Both the position numbers and the translations under genes were made by a program. 47,617 bases of DNA from Streptococcaceae bacterium. Its GTDB lineage: Bacteria; Bacillota; Bacilli; Lactobacillales; Streptococcaceae. The stretch lies in assembly GCA_031254115.1 (NCBI GenBank), contig JAIRUZ010000048.1, positions 1 through 47,617 on the forward strand. Reading direction: 5' to 3'. A model generated the notes under the pieces. That model saw only the letters and a list, made by a program, of their open reading frames with translations, did not search any database and was not told the origin of the DNA. Of this stretch, positions 41,078 through 47,617 are shown in pieces (positions within the stretch are counted from its first letter, which is position 1; the number at the start of each line of letters is the position of its first letter).

Positions 41078-41755
41078 TTATTTTAAAAATTCTCTGCCGA
41101 TGCGCACCATCGTAGCGCCCTGTGCGATTGCAACTTCAAAATCTTGTGACATTCCCATCGAGAGCTCTGTACATGGAATTTGGTGCATTTTTTTGCTGGC
41201 GATTCTTTGTTGCAACTCATGCGCACGTCCAAAAATTTCTGTCAGCTCATCGTTTTCTGCATCAATCGGTGCCATTGTCATCAACCCAATAATCCGCACG
41301 TTTGTCAACTGCTCCAAAGCTTCAAAAAGCGTGTCTGTCAGCTCATCTGGCATCAAACCATGCTTTGACGCTTCGCCAGAAATATTGACTTCAAGCAGAC
41401 AATCCACAACATGAGCCGCGCGCTTGTCAATCTCGCGCGCCAATTTCAGCGAGTCAAGAGCGTGAAAAACAGCGACGTGATTGATGATGTCTTTGACTTT
41501 GCGCGTCTGCAAATTGCCAATTAAATGCCAACGAATTTCTGTCAGCTCAGACAGCGCTGCTTGTTTTTCAAGCAACTTGTCCACACGATTTTCGGCCAAA
41601 TCAAGCACGCCATTTTCAGCGAATTCACGCGCAATTTCGGCTTCCGAATATTTCGTCACCGCAAGTATCCGCACGTCTTCAGGATTTCTCCCCGCTAATT
41701 GCGCTGCATTTTCCACACGCGCACGAACGGCCGAAATGTTCTTGGAAAGTGACAT
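41078..41755 (-). CDS. YggS family PLP-binding protein
   Basis: VRILAVTKYSEAEIAREFAENGVLDLAENRVDKLLEKQ; WHLIGNLQTRKVK; start MSLSKN at 41755. Confidence 0.92.
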   Translation of the reverse strand: MSLSKNISAVRARVENAAQLAGRNPEDVRILAVTKYSEAEIAREFAENGVLDLAENRVDKLLEKQAALSELTEIRWHLIGNLQTRKVKDIINHVAVFHALDSLKLAREIDKRAAHVVDCLLEVNISGEASKHGLMPDELTDTLFEALEQLTNVRIIGLMTMAPIDAENDELTEIFGRAHELQQRIASKKMHQIPCTELSMGMSQDFEVAIAQGATMVRIGREFLK

Positions 41756-41756
41756 C

Positions 41757-43001
41757 TTAACGATTACGCAAGAATGGCGGTGTATCCAAATCATCCTCAC
41801 CTTGCGCAGGATTTAACCCGCCAAAGCTCGAAATGTTTGAATTTCCTGGTGCATTGTTTTGCGAAACAGTCGGACGCGTCGTCGGCGCTGGCGTTTCGTG
41901 GCGCATATCCCAGTTGCCAAATGCGGATGGTTGATTGACTTCTTGCGGCAAAGCACCGTTATTAAAACGTGGCTGTTGTTGCGGCAATGGCGCATCATAC
42001 TGCGGATTGCGGCCATTTCCAAAACCAGACACACGATTGGCATCGTCGCGCGCAACGCCCGTTGCAACCACTGTCACGCGAATCTCATCTTTAAGCGTCT
42101 CATCAATTGACGTACCAAGCAAAATATTCACGTCATTATTTGCCGCTTGAATCACGATTTCAGCCGCGTCTTGCGCCTCATTTAAGCTCATATCCATACC
42201 GCCTGTGACGTTCAAAAGCACATTTTCTGCGCCTTCGATTGTCGTCTCAAGAAGCGGGCTGTAAATGGCACGGCGCGTTGCTTCAATCACGCGATCTTCG
42301 CCGCTCGCAACGCCAATTCCCATCAGCGCGTCGCCGCGTTTTTCCATAACTGTCTTCACGTCCGCAAAATCAAGATTAATCATGCCAGGATTCGTAATCA
42401 AATCCGAAATGCCTTGCACGCCTTGGCGCAACACATTGTCCGCCTCGCGAAGCGCTTCAGCAAGCGGCGTTTTCTTATCTACGATTTCAAGCAAGTTATT
42501 GTTTGAAATAATCAACAATGTGTCAACATTTTCACGCAAATCTTCGATGCCTTGCGTTGCAAGATACGAGCGTTTCGAGCCTTCGAATCCAAACGGACGC
42601 GTCACAACGCCGACCGTCAGCGCACCGAGCTCTTGAGCTGCTTTTGCAATAATCGGAGACGCGCCTGTGCCCGTTCCGCCGCCCATGCCGCACGTGATAA
42701 AGACCATATCTGCGCCTTTGAGCGCCTCTGTGATTTGCTCAATTGACTCTTCAGCCGCCTTGCGACCAACTTCAGGCTTTGCACCTGCGCCAAGTCCGCG
42801 CGTCAATTTTGGACCCAAGTGAATCATGTGGTCAGCCTTTGAAATTTTGAGCGCTTGCAAATCAGTATTAGCGGCAATAAATTCAACGCCAGAAACGCCT
42901 TCTTCAACCATTCGATTGATCGCATTTCCACCGCCACCGCCGACACCAATCACTTTAATAACAGCGCCTTGGTTAGTTTCTGTGTCAAATGAGAATTCCA
43001 T
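41757..43001 (-). CDS. ftsZ: Cell division protein FtsZ
   Basis: [51 protein letters not shown]. Confidence 0.98.
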   Translation of the reverse strand: MEFSFDTETNQGAVIKVIGVGGGGGNAINRMVEEGVSGVEFIAANTDLQALKISKADHMIHLGPKLTRGLGAGAKPEVGRKAAEESIEQITEALKGADMVFITCGMGGGTGTGASPIIAKAAQELGALTVGVVTRPFGFEGSKRSYLATQGIEDLRENVDTLLIISNNNLLEIVDKKTPLAEALREADNVLRQGVQGISDLITNPGMINLDFADVKTVMEKRGDALMGIGVASGEDRVIEATRRAIYSPLLETTIEGAENVLLNVTGGMDMSLNEAQDAAEIVIQAANNDVNILLGTSIDETLKDEIRVTVVATGVARDDANRVSGFGNGRNPQYDAPLPQQQPRFNNGALPQEVNQPSAFGNWDMRHETPAPTTRPTVSQNNAPGNSNISSFGGLNPAQGEDDLDTPPFLRNR

Positions 43002-43016
43002 ATTTTCTCTCCTTCA

Positions 43017-44381
43017 TTAATCAAACATATTCGTCAGCCAGCCACGCGCACGATCCACAATTCCTGGTCCTTTTTCCTCAGGTACTTCACTTGAAGCTTG
43101 GGAACGAACAGGTGCAATATCAGATACAGGTGCAACATACTCACTTGTAATAACGCTCGGGTGTGCCACCTGAGTCTGAAGCTGGGGAGCAACAGGCGCA
43201 TGATATGTCGGAACGTAATCGCCCAGCACTGCACGCGTCACGAGAATTTCAATGTCGCTGCGTTGACTGACATATTTCACCGTCGAGATAACTTGTGTAT
43301 AGGCGGGATTTCTGAGACCGAGTTCTGTTGGCACATGCAAACGCACGCTCGACTCAAAAATTTGCTGAGCAACCGTTGTAATGCCTGGCAAAGCCGCAGC
43401 GCCACCATAAAGCACCACGCCCCCCGGCAACGGATACTGACGATTTGTTTCCAAATCTTGCTTGATTTTCTCAAAAATCTGAGCAATGCGCGCACGGATA
43501 ATTTGCGTTAAATAATATTCCGTTACTTGTGCAGGTTCAGTTTGTCCCACCGTGCTCACAAGAAAGAATTCATCGGGCGATGCTTGCTCAATATCCGCTT
43601 CGCCATAGCTTTGCTTAATGGACTCAGCTTCTGTAATGGACGTATTGAGACCAAACGAAATGTCTTTTGTGACATAATCGCCACCTTCCATTCGCGTGTT
43701 GACATATTTAAGCTCATTGTCTTTCATGACAGCGACCGTCGTCTGCCCTGCGCCCATGTCAATCGCAATCGAACCAAATTCACGCTCTTGATCATTCAAA
43801 ATTTGTTGACCAGTAATGAGCGGTGTAATCACGGTTTCACCCGCTTTAAAGCCAGCTTGCTCGATCGCTGAAATAATGTTGTGAATCAGCGTTTTAGGCC
43901 CCGTATAGAGAATGCCCTTCATTTCAAGGCGCACGCCCAGCATGCCCCGTGGGTCAGAAATCTGTGGAAAACCATCCACGACAAATTCCTTGGTTTCGAC
44001 CGAAATCACTTCGCGCTCTGGCGGCAAGCCCTGCATCAGCGCATTGCTCACTACCTCGACCACATCGCTGTCAGTAATCTCTTTGTTAGCACCTGCAATT
44101 TGCACCAGACCTTGACACGGCGTGATACCGAGCTGATTAGCGGGAATACCAACATTCAGCGTGTCGATTTGCACACCCGCTTTTTCTTGTGCTGCATTGA
44201 CAGCTTTCAAAATAGATTCAGCTGTTTTATGAATATCAACAATAATACCGTTTTTTAAGCCATCAGATTCTGCATTTCCGTTTCCGATGATATTCATTTG
44301 GCCTTGGACATATTCAGCAACAATCACTTTGATGCTGTTGGTGCCGATGTCAATGCCGGCATAAAGCCCACTTTTTGCCAT
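43017..44381 (-). CDS. ftsA: Cell division protein FtsA
   Basis: MAKSGLYAGIDIGTNSIKVIVAEYVQGQMNIIG; IDMGAGQTTVAV; actin-like. Confidence 0.96.
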   Translation of the reverse strand: MAKSGLYAGIDIGTNSIKVIVAEYVQGQMNIIGNGNAESDGLKNGIIVDIHKTAESILKAVNAAQEKAGVQIDTLNVGIPANQLGITPCQGLVQIAGANKEITDSDVVEVVSNALMQGLPPEREVISVETKEFVVDGFPQISDPRGMLGVRLEMKGILYTGPKTLIHNIISAIEQAGFKAGETVITPLITGQQILNDQEREFGSIAIDMGAGQTTVAVMKDNELKYVNTRMEGGDYVTKDISFGLNTSITEAESIKQSYGEADIEQASPDEFFLVSTVGQTEPAQVTEYYLTQIIRARIAQIFEKIKQDLETNRQYPLPGGVVLYGGAAALPGITTVAQQIFESSVRLHVPTELGLRNPAYTQVISTVKYVSQRSDIEILVTRAVLGDYVPTYHAPVAPQLQTQVAHPSVITSEYVAPVSDIAPVRSQASSEVPEEKGPGIVDRARGWLTNMFD

Positions 44382-44529
44382 AAATGGCTCCTTTCAAATA
44401 CTCTTGCCGTCATTTTGCGACAATAAGCGGATATACTCATACACTATTTTAACAGAAAAAATACAAAAAGCAAGCTTTTGCGTCGGCTTTTTGCACCTGT
44501 GAAGAACTTTTTGTGGAAACTGTGAATAA

Positions 44530-45399
44530 TTAATGGCGTTCAGATTTCCCTAAAGTGAAAATTGCAATAGTGCCGGTCCCTGTATGGACACTAATCACGG
44601 GGCCAAGCGGGCGCACAACAATTCGCTCAAACGCTTTTTCTTCAGCCAAATCAGCCGCGATTTTGTCAGCTGCCGTAGAATCGCCCGAGTAAGCAATAAT
44701 AATCTTGGAATACGCCGCGTCATGCCCTTCTACGCTGTTTGCAACTAATTTATTGATTGCTTTTTTGGTGCCACGTGCGCGCTCAACCGTGCGCAAATGG
44801 CCGCCTTCGTCCACATCAAGAACAGGCTTGATAGACGCAAGCGTGCCGACCGCGGCTGCGGTTTTCGAGATTCGCCCACCACGCGCCAAATGTTTAAGGT
44901 CGTCAACTATAAACCAGCTACGTAAGCGCGGAATCATTTCTGTCAGCGCTGACAGAATCTCCGCAAGCGAACGGCCAGCCTCTTTGAGTGTCACTACTTC
45001 CTCAACGAGAAAACCTTCGCCAGAAGCGGCTGCCAGCGTGTCAACAAGCGTAATTTTCGCCTCAGGAAATTCTTCTAAAACCATGTCACGCGCAATATTG
45101 GCCGTTTGATAAGTGCCCGAAAGACCGCTTGAAAATGCCAGATAAAGCACGTCGACGCCTACTTTTGCATAGCGCGTAAAAACATCTTGAAAAACGCCCG
45201 TCGGAATTTGCGACGTTGAAGCTTGCGCACCTTTTCTCATTTTTTCAAGCAACGTGTCACTTGTCAGCGCGCCTGCGCCCGTCGTTTGGCGAATTTCGCC
45301 ATTTAAAATAACGGGCATACTGAGAATCTCAAGCGCATGTTCCTGCGCCCATTTTTCGTCCAAATCTGCCGTTGAATCTGTTATCAGTTGAAAGGTCAT
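44530..45399 (-). CDS. DegV family fatty-acid-binding protein
   Basis: MTFQLITDSTADLDEKWAQEHALEILSMPVILNGEI; ASTSQIPTGVFQDVF. Confidence 0.93.
   Translation of the reverse strand: MTFQLITDSTADLDEKWAQEHALEILSMPVILNGEIRQTTGAGALTSDTLLEKMRKGAQASTSQIPTGVFQDVFTRYAKVGVDVLYLAFSSGLSGTYQTANIARDMVLEEFPEAKITLVDTLAAASGEGFLVEEVVTLKEAGRSLAEILSALTEMIPRLRSWFIVDDLKHLARGGRISKTAAAVGTLASIKPVLDVDEGGHLRTVERARGTKKAINKLVANSVEGHDAAYSKIIIAYSGDSTAADKIAADLAEEKAFERIVVRPLGPVISVHTGTGTIAIFTLGKSERH
44940..44955. repeat. Perfect copy of iterated dyad CTGTCAGCGCTGACAG (inside degV gene)
   Basis: Exact 16-bp palindrome. Confidence 0.95.
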
Positions 45400-46133
45400 G
45401 CTTTTCCCCTCTTGTTTTCAAAAATTTTATACATCAAAACGCTGGCGGCGACGCTGGCGTTCAGACTTTGAACGTGACCAACCATCGGGAGCGTCACCAT
45501 CTCATCAACTTGTTTTTTGAGCGATTGGGCAATGCCGCGACCTTCGTTTCCAATGATGAGTGCCACTTTTCCCGTCGTATTCCAGTTTGTGTAATCTGTG
45601 CCGTTCATGTCCGTGCCAAAAATCCAGAAGCCATTCTTTTTGAGGCTCTCAAGCGTTTGCGACAGATTGGTCACGCGCACGACGGGAACGTGTTCAAGCG
45701 CACCCGTACTTGCTTTCACGGCAATTGGCGTGATGCCAACGGCGCGGTGTTTAGGAATAATCAGCGCATCAACGCCCGTCGCATCAGCCGTCCGCGCAAT
45801 CGAGCCCAGATTGTGCGGGTCCGTCAGCTCATCCAAAATGAGCAGCGTCGCAGTTTTTCTATCTGACAGCTGCTCTAAAATATCTGTCAGCTCTGCATAG
45901 GCAAACGCAGCCACGCGCGCCACAAAGCCTTGATGCACGCCATTTTCAGTGAGTTCTGTCAGTTTCGATTTGGGCAGCCAACTTGTCGAAACGCGCTTTT
46001 CAGCTGCCAAACGCTTGATTTCGTCCACATTTTTTCCGCGCAAATCTTGCTGAATGTAGAGTTTGTTGACATTTCCAGCTGACAATGCCTCAACCACCGC
46101 ATGCACGCCGTAAATAAGATCTGAATTTTCCAC
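45396..46133 (-). CDS. rlmB: 23S rRNA 2'-O-methyltransferase RlmB / SpoU family TrmH
   Basis: SDLIYGVHAVVEAL; LILDELTDPHNLGSIARTADATGVDALIIPKHRAVG; GNEGRGI. GTG start at 46133 preferred. Confidence 0.92.
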   Translation of the reverse strand: MENSDLIYGVHAVVEALSAGNVNKLYIQQDLRGKNVDEIKRLAAEKRVSTSWLPKSKLTELTENGVHQGFVARVAAFAYAELTDILEQLSDRKTATLLILDELTDPHNLGSIARTADATGVDALIIPKHRAVGITPIAVKASTGALEHVPVVRVTNLSQTLESLKKNGFWIFGTDMNGTDYTNWNTTGKVALIIGNEGRGIAQSLKKQVDEMVTLPMVGHVQSLNASVAASVLMYKIFENKRGKA

Positions 46134-46165
46134 GCTCTTATTATAACACATTGCTTCACAAGAAA

Positions 46166-46187
46166 ATTCTGTCAGCGCTGACAGAAT
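46166..46187. terminator. 22-bp perfect palindrome between fabZ and rlmB, probable terminator of fabZ
   Basis: ATTCTGTCAGCGCTGACAGAAT; on the minus strand it is followed by TTTCTTG. Confidence 0.5.
46169..46184. repeat. Perfect copy of iterated dyad CTGTCAGCGCTGACAG (intergenic fabZ/rlmB)
   Basis: Exact 16-bp palindrome extended to 22 bp. Confidence 0.95.
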
Positions 46188-46198
46188 AAACTTTGTTG

Positions 46199-46645
46199 TT
46201 ATTTTTGTGTGGCGGCTTCGTCCACGATAAATGTGAATTCGGCAGTCGTCACACGCTTGCCATCAACGCTCGCGGTCGCATTTGCTGTGCCGATTTTCCC
46301 TTTGAATTTCGTGATTTCAAACTCAAGTTTCAGTTGATCGCCCGGAATCACTTTTTGGCGAAATTTTGCCTTGTCAATGCCGCCAATATACGCCATTTTT
46401 CCTGCAAATTCAGGCTTTTTCAAAATTAAAATCGAGCCCGCTTGCGCAAGACTTTCTAAAATCAAAACGCCTGGGAACGTCGGATTGCCCGGAAAATGCC
46501 CGTTGAAAACTTGCTCATTGATGGTTACATTTTTCGTGGCAACGATTTTATTAGCCGTCATCTCGTCCACATAATCGATGAAAAGAATCGGGTAGCGGTT
46601 GGGAATAATTTGTGCGACTTCAGCCGCGTCGTAAACGTGTGTCAT
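46199..46645 (-). CDS. fabZ: 3-hydroxyacyl-ACP dehydratase FabZ
   Basis: IIPNRYPILFIDYVDEM; FNGHFPGNPTFPGVLILESLAQAGS. Confidence 0.95.
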   Translation of the reverse strand: MTHVYDAAEVAQIIPNRYPILFIDYVDEMTANKIVATKNVTINEQVFNGHFPGNPTFPGVLILESLAQAGSILILKKPEFAGKMAYIGGIDKAKFRQKVIPGDQLKLEFEITKFKGKIGTANATASVDGKRVTTAEFTFIVDEAATQK

Positions 46646-47427
46646 CAGTATCTCCTAAATCTTTCATAGCGTTGCGTTTGCAATTCCTCAGCTGTCAGCG
46701 CTGACAGCTCGCGAAGTGCGCTCGCAAGGGTTTCTGTCAGCGCTTGCAGAAGATCATTTTCTTCTGGCACGATGCCGTCGATGATGCCCATCTCTAGTAA
46801 TTTGTCTGACGTCATTTTCATCAGCTCAGCGGCCTCGTCGCGACGACTGCCGTCTTTCCAGAGAATCGTCGCAAAGCCTTCGGGCGAGAGTACCGAGTAG
46901 ACAGCATTTTCGAGCGCGTAAACTCGATTCGCAACTGCCAGTGCTAACGCGCCGCCCGACCCTCCTTCACCTGTGATAAAACTTATCACTGGAACTTTTA
47001 GGTCCGACATTTCGAGTAGATTTTTCGCGATGGCTTCACCTTGACCGCGTTCTTCTGCTTCTATCCCAGGGTAAGCACCAGCTGTGTTGACAAAGGTAAT
47101 GATAGGTCTGCCAAACTTCTCAGCCTGTTTCATCAAGCGGAGGGCCTTACGATAGCCATTTGGAGAAGATTGCCCAAAGTTTGTTGTAAGATTTTCTTCC
47201 AGATTGCGGCCCTTTTGAATTCCAATAATTGTCACTGCACGTCCATCAATGCTCGCGATTCCGCCTACAACTGCCTCATCATCTATGAATTGACGGTCTC
47301 CATGCAACTCAAAAAAGTCATCAAAGACCTGTTCAGCAATTTCTCTCATTGTGATCCGAGTAGCCGCCCTGGCCTTGCTGATAATTTCAGATATTTCTGC
47401 CATCTTTGCCTCCATTTTTGATGCCAT
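46645..47427 (-). CDS. accA: Acetyl-CoA carboxylase carboxyltransferase subunit alpha
   Basis: [70 protein letters not shown]. Confidence 0.96.
   Translation of the reverse strand: MASKMEAKMAEISEIISKARAATRITMREIAEQVFDDFFELHGDRQFIDDEAVVGGIASIDGRAVTIIGIQKGRNLEENLTTNFGQSSPNGYRKALRLMKQAEKFGRPIITFVNTAGAYPGIEAEERGQGEAIAKNLLEMSDLKVPVISFITGEGGSGGALALAVANRVYALENAVYSVLSPEGFATILWKDGSRRDEAAELMKMTSDKLLEMGIIDGIVPEENDLLQALTETLASALRELSALTAEELQTQRYERFRRY
46692..46707. repeat. Perfect copy of iterated dyad CTGTCAGCGCTGACAG (inside accA)
   Basis: Exact 16-bp palindrome, extended to AGCTGTCAGCGCTGACAGCT. Confidence 0.95.
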
Positions 47428-47617
47428 GTAAACTTAAAATCAAAGAAATCTTCTCTTTCAGACAGTCTCGCGTAACAATCGCATCTACAAAGCCATGTTT
47501 GAGTAAAAACTCAGCCTTCTGAAAATCATCTGGCAAAGTCTGACGCACCGTTTCCTCAATCACCCGTCGTCCTGCAAAACCAATCAAGGCTTGAGGCTCC
47601 GCGAGAATCACGTCGCC
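47387..47617 (-). CDS. accD: Acetyl-CoA carboxylase carboxyltransferase subunit beta, C-terminal part (truncated by window edge)
   Basis: [45 protein letters not shown]. Confidence 0.93.
   Translation of the reverse strand, partial: GDVILAEPQALIGFAGRRVIEETVRQTLPDDFQKAEFLLKHGFVDAIVTRDCLKEKISLILSLHGIKNGGKDGRNI

Overview
The window is a compact, mostly minus-strand bacterial chromosomal segment. Gene content and order suggest a Streptococcaceae/Lactococcus-like Firmicute (inference). No rRNA, tRNA, IS element, prophage or CRISPR array was seen. From left to right: (i) a maltodextrin locus: secreted pullulanase (truncated), pgmB, GH65 maltose phosphorylase, GH13 glucosidase, an embedded MATE exporter and DUF1294 protein, neopullulanase, and a malE-malF-malG-msmK ABC importer with cre-like sites; (ii) a LytR-CpsA-Psr protein, cmk, a LysM protein and a ferredoxin; (iii) a mannose-family PTS operon with two tandem DUF956-like genes; (iv) T-box-serS, CIRCE-groES-groEL, and ssb with a ComX/cin-box-like element; (v) an RluA-type synthase, nadK, relQ, a CYTH protein, ylbG, ylbF, an amino-acid permease, clpP, ftsW/rodA and coaE; (vi) a small AT-richer islet with an XRE repressor and an HTH-membrane protein; (vii) a division cluster ftsA-ftsZ-yggS-sepF-yggT-ylmH-divIVA followed by T-box-ileS; (viii) degV, rlmB, fabZ, accA, accD. 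Two window-wide patterns stand out. First, a highly iterated dyad, CTGTCAG-(CG)-CTGACAG, has five perfect 16-bp copies, many near copies and roughly 65-70 half-sites. It lies inside unrelated genes, in either of two usable reading frames, and once looks like an intergenic terminator. Second, at least nine genes have an extended -10 box (TGNTATAAT-like) exactly 6-7 nt before the start codon with no Shine-Dalgarno, which predicts many leaderless mRNAs.
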